The notes under the pieces were generated by a model that saw nothing but the letters and a program-made list of their open reading frames with translations, was not told where the DNA came from and searched no databases. From NCBI GenBank assembly GCA_964511965.1, contig CAZEGF010000023.1, positions 100,725 to 164,724 on the forward strand: a stretch of DNA of 64,000 bases. The letters run 5' to 3'. The position numbers were made by a program, and so were the translations under genes. This DNA comes from JAUSNA01 sp964511965. Lineage in GTDB: Bacteria > Patescibacteriota > Microgenomatia > Levybacterales > GWA1-39-11. Below, one piece after another: positions 15,750 to 23,559 of the stretch (positions within the stretch are counted from its first letter, which is position 1; each line of letters starts with the position of its first letter).

Positions 15750-16949
15750 TTAATTTACAACTTTATTCAATTCCAATTTTTTATGAAATACAAGCAATAT
15801 GAAAAAAGCCAGAAGTGCCATCGCGCTTCCATAAATAAATGTTGCATGTGGATTTATAAAGTGCCACATGAGCCCTCCCAAAAGGGAAGCAAGAAAAGTT
15901 CCTACTGCAGTTAGAGTATAATAAGCTCCGAAATATGATCCCGATTCCTTTTTCTGAATAAATTCTGATAAATAGGCTTTTGAGACGCCGTCTGTTGCAG
16001 CAATATAAGTTCCATAAATAGGAAATAAAAACCACAACCAAAATGATGAGTTAATAAGTCCGAAAAGTAGATAAACACCTGAAAATACAATTAGCCCTAT
16101 CGCAAATACCTTTCTTGCCCCAATTTTATCTGCAAGCATACCAGCGGGTGCTGAAAATACGGTTTGTGAAATATTATAAAGTACGTATACAGTTACTACC
16201 CCAATGGTCGCAAGTCCTAAATTTTTTGCTTGAAGTAACAAGAATACATCAGAGCTGTTGCCAACGGCGAAAATAAAACTTATAAGCAAAAATAATTTAA
16301 GACGCTGGTCCATATTCTTGAAACTTATTTTTACAAATTTAGCTTTTTCTTTTTTTACTTTTAACGCTTTTTCTTTTACAAGAAATACAAGCAAAAAAAT
16401 CGCAATTACTGCCGGAATAAAAGCTACAAAAAATGTCTCACGGATATTGTCTTTTAATAAATAGAGAACAACCAATGCCAATAAGGGTCCAAAGACAGCA
16501 CCTAGACTATCAAAAGCCCTATGAAATCCGAAAATATAGCCCTTATTTTCAGGAGTAGAATTTTCCAAAAGAATGCTATCTCTTGCAGCGGTTCGAAGAC
16601 CTTTGCCGAGTCTATCTACAATACGTGCAAAAAGTACCATTTGCCACCCAAGTGCCAGACCAATCAATAATTTTGATGCCGCACCAAAAGAATATCCTAC
16701 AGTCACAAATACTTTTCTTTTCTGTATATAGTCTGAGTAAGCTCCGAAAAAGTATTTTGTAATGCTTGCTAGCGCTTCAACCAATCCTTCAATAATTCCT
16801 ACTATCGGAATTGAAGTATGCAAAACTGTTGTCAGAAAAATTGGCACAATAGGATAAATCATTTCCGAAGCAAGGTCATTAAAAAAGCTAACAACACTTA
16901 GTACAACTACGGTGAAAGGAGGAAATTTAGGTCTTTTAAATAAGCTCAT
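15750..16949 (-). CDS. Major facilitator superfamily transporter
   Basis: A 399-aa protein with about 12 hydrophobic helices in two halves. The first half carries DSILLENSTPENKGYIFGFHR and the inter-helix RIVDRLGKGLRTAARD, typical of MFS proteins of the YfkF/multidrug type. The second half has AGMLADKIGARKVF. The substrate cannot be told; drug efflux or sugar export are possible. It is convergent with the transglycosylase gene (83-bp gap with no clear terminator) and has a perfect extended -10 at its start. Confidence 0.9.
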   Translation of the reverse strand: MSLFKRPKFPPFTVVVLSVVSFFNDLASEMIYPIVPIFLTTVLHTSIPIVGIIEGLVEALASITKYFFGAYSDYIQKRKVFVTVGYSFGAASKLLIGLALGWQMVLFARIVDRLGKGLRTAARDSILLENSTPENKGYIFGFHRAFDSLGAVFGPLLALVVLYLLKDNIRETFFVAFIPAVIAIFLLVFLVKEKALKVKKEKAKFVKISFKNMDQRLKLFLLISFIFAVGNSSDVFLLLQAKNLGLATIGVVTVYVLYNISQTVFSAPAGMLADKIGARKVFAIGLIVFSGVYLLFGLINSSFWLWFLFPIYGTYIAATDGVSKAYLSEFIQKKESGSYFGAYYTLTAVGTFLASLLGGLMWHFINPHATFIYGSAMALLAFFILLVFHKKLELNKVVN

Positions 16950-16955
16950 TTTCTC

Positions 16956-16964
16956 ATTATATCA
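16956..16964 (-). promoter_or_regulatory. Extended -10 TGaTATAAT of the MFS gene
   Basis: A consensus extended -10 on the minus strand with a 6-nt spacer (GAGAAA) to the ATG at 16949. Confidence 0.6.
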
Positions 16965-17128
16965 TCGTAAAAATGAACCGATTTTTGGTCGTGATAAATA
17001 TGATATTCAACAAATCTCAAGGTTATATTTTTCTGATTTACTCTTTTCCCACAAAATTAAAGTAAGTTATTTGTCTTAAAATTTAGGAATGGCAACAAGT
17101 TGGGAACAAGAAAATAGACAGAATATTG

Positions 17129-17134
17129 TATAAT
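17129..17134 (+). promoter_or_regulatory. -10 element of the cupin gene
   Basis: A perfect TATAAT with 6 nt to the ATG at 17141. It shows that an upstream TTG frame start at 17126 is part of the promoter, not the gene. Confidence 0.6.
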
Positions 17135-17140
17135 TGTATT

Positions 17141-17524
17141 ATGACTGGTTTTGTTGGGAACATAGAGGAACTAACACTTGCGAATAATTATTTCCGGCAT
17201 GTAATTTATACCGGACAGCATTCACAGTTGGTGGTAATGAGTCTTAATCCTAACGAAGAAATCGGGTTTGAGGTTCATGAGATAGTTGATCAATTTTTAA
17301 GGATTGAAAAAGGGGAAGGTAGGGTGATTATGAATGGAGAAGAAACCATTTTAAAAGATGGAAGTGCTATATTCGTCCCCGCAGGAGTAAAACATAATGT
17401 AGTTAACACATCTTCAGAAAATACACTAAAGCTTTATACTGTGTATTCTCCCCCACATCACAAAGATGGGACAATTCATAAAACTAGAAAAGATGCAGAG
17501 TCAGATACAGAAGACCACATCTAA
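17141..17524 (+). CDS. Cupin-domain protein
   Basis: A 127-aa single cupin. Motif 1 appears as FEVHEIVDQFLRIEKGEGRV (about 43-62) and motif 2 as FVPAGVKHNVVN (about 83-94), giving His/Glu/His metal ligands. A His-rich tail follows (SPPHHKDGTIH). Such proteins include sugar-nucleotide isomerases, mannose-6-phosphate isomerase-like proteins and small-molecule sensors; the activity here cannot be assigned. It is a single-gene unit on a leaderless-type promoter. The 162 bp after it, before tRNA-Glu, hold only an AT-rich imperfect hairpin near 17637-17662. Confidence 0.87.
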   Translation: MTGFVGNIEELTLANNYFRHVIYTGQHSQLVVMSLNPNEEIGFEVHEIVDQFLRIEKGEGRVIMNGEETILKDGSAIFVPAGVKHNVVNTSSENTLKLYTVYSPPHHKDGTIHKTRKDAESDTEDHI

Positions 17525-17686
17525 CCTCTTTTAAGTTACAAATTTAAGACAGACTTTAACCGAAGTTATCGCAAGAGTAATTTTTTGCTTACCGGCATGA
17601 TCCAGGTTTTAAGAACGAAAAGCAATTACCAAAGACATTTTCAATTATATAAAAAATTGAAAAAAAGTAGTGTAATTACTGGAATG

Positions 17687-17758
17687 TGACCCCACCGGAA
17701 TTCGAATCCGGGTCTCTTGGATGAGAACCAAGTGTCCTAACCACTAGACTATGGGGCC
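17687..17758 (-). tRNA. tRNA-Glu (anticodon CUC)
   Basis: On the minus strand the acceptor stem GGCCCCA pairs TGGGGTC. The anticodon arm CTTGG-TTCTCAT-CCAAG gives anticodon CTC, and the T arm CCGGA-TTCGAAT-TCCGG is perfect. The discriminator is A and CCA is not encoded. It reads GAG codons, so a UUC isoacceptor for GAA should be elsewhere. Confidence 0.94.
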
Positions 17759-17797
17759 GTGAGGTATATTTTACCTCACAGTAGGCTAATAACTCAA
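17759..17797 (-). promoter_or_regulatory. tRNA-Glu promoter overlapped by a palindrome
   Basis: On the minus strand -35 TTGAGT (17797-17792), an 18-bp spacer and -10 TAAAAT (17773-17768) lead to a predicted start near 17761. A perfect 8-bp inverted repeat, GTGAGGTA-N5-TACCTCAC (17759-17779), covers the -10 and start and abuts the tRNA 5' end. Confidence 0.5.
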
Positions 17798-17849
17798 GCT
17801 TTGAACTAACTTTACAAAAAACTAACTTTGTAGTATCATATGACCCATA

Positions 17850-18389
17850 GTGTTAGTAGAGGGACGAACAACTCATACTGCAACTCCAATATCCCCACGA
17901 GGGGCTGATTTACTGTCTCCTGAAGAATTCACATCTTTCTATCCATATGTAGTCAGATACGCAAATAATACCCAACATCACGGAGATTCGTTAATATTCA
18001 CTCCGCACTCCGGAGAGCACGACTCATTTGGTGTATTTTTTTATGCGCTTGCTGACCTATCTCAGGCTAAAAATGAGGAATATAAGAATAGATATTTATT
18101 TAAATCTGAAGATGTTGTTGCTTCTTCATCTATACCAGTAGAGGTTCGTGAAAAGGGGGTTTTGACACTTCCAGGAAAAAAATTCAAAGAGGAGGAAGAA
18201 AGAATTAGACAGATGTTGTACCCAGGTAGGGATGTCACAACTCTCAAAATAGGTGAGCATTATACGGTTGGGGAGACAGTTTATAAAGAAAATCTCATTT
18301 TAAGAATTGCCCCAGAATCATTTGAAAGATTGCCAATTCTTACAGTTCCTACAGTTCTAACTTTAAATACCGCGTGCAGATTAGGATAG
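17850..18389 (+). CDS. Hypothetical protein, 179 aa
   Basis: A soluble protein starting at a GTG (MLVEGRTTHTATPISPRG...). The N-terminal third contains HHGDSLIFTPHSGEHDSF, rich in His. The C-terminal half has a charged helix (KKFKEEEERIRQMLYPG) and then LKIGEHYTVGETVYKENL. No membrane segment and no family recognised. A TAGTAT hexamer at 17831-17836 is a weak possible -10. It is the last gene before the glycan island. Confidence 0.6.
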   Translation: MLVEGRTTHTATPISPRGADLLSPEEFTSFYPYVVRYANNTQHHGDSLIFTPHSGEHDSFGVFFYALADLSQAKNEEYKNRYLFKSEDVVASSSIPVEVREKGVLTLPGKKFKEEEERIRQMLYPGRDVTTLKIGEHYTVGETVYKENLILRIAPESFERLPILTVPTVLTLNTACRLG

Positions 18390-18422
18390 GTGCAATTTAT
18401 ACAAAATAATCATCAGAATGTA

Positions 18423-18428
18423 TATAAT
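18423..18428 (+). promoter_or_regulatory. -10 element opening the glycan island
   Basis: A perfect TATAAT followed by exactly 6 nt and the ATG at 18435. It shows the GT2 gene starts at 18435, not at the in-frame TTG at 18390. Confidence 0.6.
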
Positions 18429-18434
18429 GTTGAT

Positions 18435-19190
18435 ATGTCTCAATTCCTACTTTCAGTGGTTATTCCCTCATACAACGAAATGGGAAATCTACAAAAAGGA
18501 ATACTCAACAAGATCCAAAAGTATCTCGATCGTCAACCATATAATTATGAAGTGATTATCGTTGATGATGGATCAACAGATGACAGCAGGGATTTTATAA
18601 AAAGATTTACAAAAGAAGAAAAAGAATTTCACCTCATTGAAAACACCCACACAGGTAAAGCTGGAGCTGTAACAGCGGGAGTACTTGCTGCCCACGGAGA
18701 CTACATTTTATTTACCGATATGGATCAAGCTACTCCGATTGAGGAGTTAGAGAAAATAATGCCATATATTGATAAAGGATTTGACGTAGTTATTGGATCG
18801 CGTAGTGGAAATAGAAAAGGGGCACCATTTACGAGAAAAATTATGGCAAAAAGTATGATGATTTTAAGATCTGCAATCGTGGGGTTGCCTGAAATTACAG
18901 ATACTCAATGTGGTTTTAAGCTTTTTACCAAAGAAGCAGCCAAAAAAGTTTTTGAAAAAGTGAAAGAGTCACACCATGGATTTAAAAAAATCCATGGGTC
19001 ATCAGTTACTGCAGGATTTGATATTGAACTTTTGTTTATTGCAAAGAATATGGGATTTAAAATAAAGGAAGTTCCTGTCAGTTGGTTGTATGTTGAAACA
19101 AGAAGAGTAAGTCCTATAAAAGATTCTGTTGATGGTTTTTTTGAGTTATTCAAAATAAGAGGTAATATCAAATCTGGTAAATACGACTAA
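18435..19190 (+). CDS. GT2 glycosyltransferase, Dpm1-like polyprenyl-phosphate sugar synthase
   Basis: About 251 aa. The GT-A fold shows VVIPSYNEMGNL at the start, IIVDDGSTDDSRDF for nucleotide binding, and TDMDQATPIEEL with the metal-binding Asp cluster. The later DTQCGFKLFTKEAA is typical of dolichol/polyprenyl-phosphate mannose or glucose synthases. No C-terminal membrane helices are present. It probably loads a sugar from UDP or GDP onto polyprenyl phosphate for the GT-C enzymes downstream; the next gene starts 1 bp after it. A perfect 10-bp inverted repeat lies inside the gene (18974-18997). Confidence 0.88.
   Translation: MSQFLLSVVIPSYNEMGNLQKGILNKIQKYLDRQPYNYEVIIVDDGSTDDSRDFIKRFTKEEKEFHLIENTHTGKAGAVTAGVLAAHGDYILFTDMDQATPIEELEKIMPYIDKGFDVVIGSRSGNRKGAPFTRKIMAKSMMILRSAIVGLPEITDTQCGFKLFTKEAAKKVFEKVKESHHGFKKIHGSSVTAGFDIELLFIAKNMGFKIKEVPVSWLYVETRRVSPIKDSVDGFFELFKIRGNIKSGKYD
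18974..18997. repeat. Intragenic 10-bp perfect inverted repeat
   Basis: CCATGGATTT-N4-AAATCCATGG inside the GT2 gene, encoding the HHGFKKIHG region. It could form a stable mRNA hairpin, or may be chance. Confidence 0.6.
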
Positions 19191-19191
19191 T

Positions 19192-20349
19192 ATGTCAAAG
19201 AAATTCTTTGTTCCACTGTGGGTCTTTGGATCTGTTCTTTTATTTCTCTATTCATTTACTCAAGTTGATCTTTCTTTGACTCTTTCAAGAGCTTCCATCT
19301 TTCAAACTATTGAGAAGAGTTTTCAATATGTTGGGTGGTTCAATAGACCTCTATCAACCTATTTGTATATAGGAGTTTTTGTCATTTTATTCGCACTTTA
19401 TCTATGGACTTTAATCCTTGTATCCAAAAAAAAGCTCAATAGAAAAACAGTTTGGATAGGAATAATTGTAATCACCGGTATTCTTACTTTGTCTTACAAT
19501 GCATTTTCGTATGACCTTTTTAACTACATTTTCGATGCAAAAATAGTAACACACTATCATTTAAATCCTTATATTCATAAAGCCTTAGACTTTTCCGGTG
19601 ATCCCATGCTTTCTTTCATGCGCTGGACTCATAGAGTTTATCCATATGGTCCACTTTGGTTAGTGCTCACTGTTCCAATAAGTTTTATTGGACACAATAT
19701 TTTCTTTTTAACTTTTTATCTTTTTAAAATCATGATTGCGTCTTTTTTCATACTTTGTGTATGGTCAATTGAGAAGATAGGAAAGAGCCTTAAGCTTGAT
19801 AATGTTCTTTATCCTGTTGTGGCATTTGCTTTCAATCCATACGTTCTTAGTGAAAGCCTTGTTAGCGCTCACAATGACATAGTCATGATGGGGCTTTGCC
19901 TATATGCAACAAGTTTACTTATCGATAAACAGGCATTGAAAGGTAGTGTGATGTATATTCTCTCAGCTGCTTTAAAATTTGCTACAGGATTATCTTTTAT
20001 TGGGTTTCTAGTACTTCTTGTGATCCGGAAGACTAAATTCCTTATTCCAGTTTCGCTAATTTTGATGATTGGAGCGGTAGTACTTGCTTCACTTAGGACA
20101 AATTTCCAGCCATGGTATCTTTTATATGCATTCCCCTTTGCCGCATTGCTTATTAAAAGACGTGCGATCCGATTTCCTTATTATATATTTACAATTGCAA
20201 GCATTGCTTATTACATACCATTTCTTTATAACGGAAATTGGGATCCGCCAATTCCTATGACCCTTAACTACATTATTCTAGGAGCTACAGCTCTCTCAAT
20301 AGTTATTTTTTTGGTTTATTTTCCCCATTCAAAAAAAGAAACAGGCTAG
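19192..20349 (+). CDS. GT-C membrane glycosyltransferase (GT87/MptB-like)
   Basis: A 385-aa protein with about ten hydrophobic helices. The first large loop contains YNAFSYDLFNYIFDAKI with an acidic residue where GT-C enzymes have their catalytic Asp. RVYPYGPLWLVLTVP and later AFNPYVLSESLVSAHND are reminiscent of GT87 and polyprenol-phosphomannose-dependent mannosyltransferases. It follows the Dpm1-like gene by 1 bp, so it very likely uses that enzyme's polyprenyl-phosphate sugar. The family call is by motif and topology; linkage and acceptor unknown. Confidence 0.7.
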   Translation: MSKKFFVPLWVFGSVLLFLYSFTQVDLSLTLSRASIFQTIEKSFQYVGWFNRPLSTYLYIGVFVILFALYLWTLILVSKKKLNRKTVWIGIIVITGILTLSYNAFSYDLFNYIFDAKIVTHYHLNPYIHKALDFSGDPMLSFMRWTHRVYPYGPLWLVLTVPISFIGHNIFFLTFYLFKIMIASFFILCVWSIEKIGKSLKLDNVLYPVVAFAFNPYVLSESLVSAHNDIVMMGLCLYATSLLIDKQALKGSVMYILSAALKFATGLSFIGFLVLLVIRKTKFLIPVSLILMIGAVVLASLRTNFQPWYLLYAFPFAALLIKRRAIRFPYYIFTIASIAYYIPFLYNGNWDPPIPMTLNYIILGATALSIVIFLVYFPHSKKETG

Positions 20350-20356
20350 GCATTTC

Positions 20357-20365
20357 TGTTACAAT
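20357..20365 (+). promoter_or_regulatory. Extended -10 TGtTACAAT of the 20372 GT39 gene
   Basis: TGtTACAAT with a 6-nt spacer (aaccct) to the ATG at 20372, in the 22-bp gap after the previous gene. It marks a new transcription unit inside the island. Confidence 0.55.
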
Positions 20366-20371
20366 AACCCT

Positions 20372-21919
20372 ATGGTGTCTATTAAGAAATTATTTCCCGA
20401 AATTCTTTTTGCTCCTGTATTACTAATTTTATTTTTAGCAACACGTCTTACAAATATTCTGTCACTCCCAATTTTTACAGATGAGGCTATCTATACCCGA
20501 TGGTCCCAAATTGCCAGATATGATTCAAATTGGCGATTTATTTCACTAACAGATGGCAAGCAGCCAGCTTTTGTGTGGTTGGACATGATAGTTATGCGGT
20601 TTTTTTCTGACCCATTGCTTGGTGGAAGGGTAGTATCTGTTATTTGTGGGTTTTTTGTCGTTTTGGGATTGTATTTTTTAACTTTCGAGATATTTAAAAA
20701 TGAAAAATATAAAAGAATAATGGGCATTGTCGCCTCTGCTTTGGCCGTTATTTATCCATTTCTGATTGTGTATGACAAGCTGGCACTGTACGAAAGCATG
20801 ATTGCTGCTTTTATGATATGGGCTTTGTACTTTCAGATACTACTTATCAGAAGAATACGTTTTGACCTAGCGCTTGTTACCGGATTTGTCATGGGAGGAG
20901 CTGTTCTTACAAAATCTTCAGGTTTTCTAGCACTTTATTTGATTCCTTTCATATTTCTTCTTTTCAATTTTAGTAATAAAAATAATAAGCAGAGACTAAT
21001 AAGGGCTGTCGGATATTTTTTAGTTGTTTTTATAGTAGTGAACGTTTTCTATTCTGTTTTGCGGCTCTCACCTTTTTACCACATCATAAATCAAAAAAAT
21101 TCAATTTTCGTCTATGATGTAGGCTCTTGGATTAAGCTTCCTATTAACGCAAAAATAGATAATTTAGTAAGCAATAGTCGCGGACTTACCGATTGGTTTT
21201 TCAATTATTTCACGATTGTCTGGGCTCTTCTTGTAGGAGTATCATTTTTTATAAAAAGATCTTTCACAAAGGAAAAGTTAGTATTGTTTTTATGGTTTTT
21301 CCTTCCATTCCTTGCGCTTTGCTTTCTAGGAAAAACCCTTTATCCAAGATATCTACTGTTTATGACAATTCCATTGATCCCGTTAGTTGCATATAGCGCA
21401 ACACTTTTGTTTTTTAAATTTAAAAATATACTTATTAGGATTATTTTAATTATTCTTGTGCTTATTATTCCTCTCTGGACTGACTATTTTGTTATATTTG
21501 ATTTTGCCCGTGCACCTATTCCAAAAATTGATTTGGAGCAACTTATCAATGGATGGCCTGCCGGAGGAGGTATACGGGAAAGTGTTGAGTTCTTTAGAGA
21601 GCAATCAAAAAATGGAGAAATTATGGTAGGTACTCAAGGAACTTTTGGTCTGATGCCTGCAGCTTATGAAATCTATTTTCGTGACAATCCGAATGTACGG
21701 ATTAATGGCTTCTGGCCGGTAGAGAGCGATAAGGTACCTGATTTACTGATGGATTATGCGCATAGAATACCAACGTATTTCGTATTCTACCAACCATGTC
21801 CTACCTGTGAAGTTGCAGGAATTGCTCCAAAGACATTAAATTTAAAAGAAATTGCATCATACAATAAAGGAATTGGGACGACAAAACTTACCATTTACCA
21901 AGTGTTACCCACTAAGTGA
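20372..21919 (+). CDS. GT39-type membrane glycosyltransferase
   Basis: A 515-aa protein with about 11 helices and a small soluble C-terminal domain. Helix 1 (about 10-30) is followed by LPIFTDEAIYTRW with the Asp37-Glu38 catalytic pair. The C-terminal region contains a CPTC motif (YQPCPTCEVAG), two cysteines that could form a disulfide or bind metal and that I do not see in its paralogs. It starts a run of overlapping genes; the next gene overlaps its stop by 4 bp. Confidence 0.83.
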   Translation: MVSIKKLFPEILFAPVLLILFLATRLTNILSLPIFTDEAIYTRWSQIARYDSNWRFISLTDGKQPAFVWLDMIVMRFFSDPLLGGRVVSVICGFFVVLGLYFLTFEIFKNEKYKRIMGIVASALAVIYPFLIVYDKLALYESMIAAFMIWALYFQILLIRRIRFDLALVTGFVMGGAVLTKSSGFLALYLIPFIFLLFNFSNKNNKQRLIRAVGYFLVVFIVVNVFYSVLRLSPFYHIINQKNSIFVYDVGSWIKLPINAKIDNLVSNSRGLTDWFFNYFTIVWALLVGVSFFIKRSFTKEKLVLFLWFFLPFLALCFLGKTLYPRYLLFMTIPLIPLVAYSATLLFFKFKNILIRIILIILVLIIPLWTDYFVIFDFARAPIPKIDLEQLINGWPAGGGIRESVEFFREQSKNGEIMVGTQGTFGLMPAAYEIYFRDNPNVRINGFWPVESDKVPDLLMDYAHRIPTYFVFYQPCPTCEVAGIAPKTLNLKEIASYNKGIGTTKLTIYQVLPTK

Positions 21920-23559
21920 GCATGAGGAGTAAATATCTACTACTTGTAATTTTACTGTCGATTCTTCCTATAATTCCCTATTTTATAACTTCAAATCTTC
22001 TTCATACTCATGACGGACTCGTGCATTTGCCAAGACTTGCCGCCTATTTTAAAGCACTTTCGGAGGGAAGTATTCCAGTAAGGTTTGCCGGTTATCTTAA
22101 TTATGGGTATGGATTACCATTATTTAATTTCATATATCAATTTCCCTATTGGGTGGGATCCTTACTTCTTGTTTTGGGATTTGGACTCGTTAATGCTTTC
22201 AAGATCTCTATAACTTTTAGTTTTATTTTATCAGGTATTTTCATGTTCATGTTTGGACAGGAATATTTTGAAGACGACAAGAAAGCATTTTTAGCAACCA
22301 TTTTTTATCAGTTTGCTCCATTTAGAATGGTGGAGCTTTTGGTCCGTGGAAGTTATGGTGAGGTTTACACGTATGCATTTCTACCCTTGGTTTTGAATGG
22401 GTTAACATTGCTTAGTAAAAAGAGAGCACTAAAGGGATTTATAACAACAGCAATTGCGGTTTTTTTTCTTATAATTTCTCATAATTCTGTTGCATTAATG
22501 TTCTTTGGAGCTGCAGTTTTATTTGTAATGTTTACTTTCAAAAGTTTGAACAAAGCAATTTTTGCAATTTTATCAATGCTTATGGGCCTTTGTCTTTCAG
22601 CATTTTATTGGATACCTGCACTTTTAGAACACAAATACACATTCGGAGATTTATTTATGGCAAAATTATATGAGTCCTATTTTCCTTCTTTTCAAAATTT
22701 CTTCATACCAAACTTCAACAATAACCCATCTCTTCAAACAACAGGAATAACAACTTATATAGGGCTTTTACAAAGTACAGTTTTAATCCTAGGTTTAATA
22801 ATGCTATTTCTCAAACGCAAAAAGATCAAAGAATATAGCCGTATTTTTTATTATGCATATGTACTAATAATAATTTCATTTTTCTTCATGAATCCTGTCT
22901 CAAAATTTATATGGAGTTCTAATGTTGGCTCGATGCTTCGTCAATTTCAATTTCCCTGGAGATTTCTGGCTCTTATTGTTCTTGCAACTTCATTACTTTC
23001 AGTTAGTTTTTTTGTATTAAGTAAACGGTTTTCAAAAGGACTGTTTTACTTTACTATCGTTTCTATAACAGTTTTGTCCGTTGCATTTTACTGGAAGGGT
23101 AGTCTTGGGTACGACAAAATCAATGAAAAATATTATTGGAATTTTCCACTAACAACAACCTATTATGGTGAGACAGATGTTGTTTGGTCAGAAGGACCTG
23201 CAAAAAAATATCCAAAAGCGCGAGTTGAATTTACAAGCGGAGGCGGAACAGTTTCTAATTTTTCTAAGAAAAATACCTTTCATTCCTTTGACATATTTGC
23301 AACAAGTAATTCAGAATTAGTCAGTCACACAGAATACTTTCCCGGATGGACCGTAATAGTTGACGGAGTAAAAGTTCCAATTCAATTTCAGAATGCAAAT
23401 CATAGAGGAGAAATTCTTTTTAATGTAACACGGGGCACTCATCATATTGTTATAAAGTTTGAAGAAAGCAAAATAAGGGCACTTGCAGATATTATTAGTA
23501 TATTGTCCATTATAATTTTAGCATTTGTTTTATTATTCAAAAAAAAGTTATTTAGATGA
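21916..23559 (+). CDS. PTPS-related multi-pass membrane protein (PF10131 type)
   Basis: A 547-aa protein with about 11 helices. After helix 1 comes LLHTHDGLVHLPRL, the HDG motif of this family, then GYGLPLFNFIYQFPYW. The family is named for a pterin-synthase-related domain but looks like GT-C glycosyltransferases. The C-terminal outer domain holds YFPGWTVIVDGVKV and a final helix, a module shared with the YfhO proteins here. The start is the GTG overlapping the previous stop (GTGA); an ATG two codons later is possible. It overlaps the YfhO gene by ATGA. Confidence 0.78.
   Translation: MSMRSKYLLLVILLSILPIIPYFITSNLLHTHDGLVHLPRLAAYFKALSEGSIPVRFAGYLNYGYGLPLFNFIYQFPYWVGSLLLVLGFGLVNAFKISITFSFILSGIFMFMFGQEYFEDDKKAFLATIFYQFAPFRMVELLVRGSYGEVYTYAFLPLVLNGLTLLSKKRALKGFITTAIAVFFLIISHNSVALMFFGAAVLFVMFTFKSLNKAIFAILSMLMGLCLSAFYWIPALLEHKYTFGDLFMAKLYESYFPSFQNFFIPNFNNNPSLQTTGITTYIGLLQSTVLILGLIMLFLKRKKIKEYSRIFYYAYVLIIISFFFMNPVSKFIWSSNVGSMLRQFQFPWRFLALIVLATSLLSVSFFVLSKRFSKGLFYFTIVSITVLSVAFYWKGSLGYDKINEKYYWNFPLTTTYYGETDVVWSEGPAKKYPKARVEFTSGGGTVSNFSKKNTFHSFDIFATSNSELVSHTEYFPGWTVIVDGVKVPIQFQNANHRGEILFNVTRGTHHIVIKFEESKIRALADIISILSIIILAFVLLFKKKLFR

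Noticed and set aside
17637..17662. Intrinsic terminator near tRNA-Glu
   Set aside because: The inverted repeat is made only of A/T pairs and the T-tract is on the wrong side for either strand.
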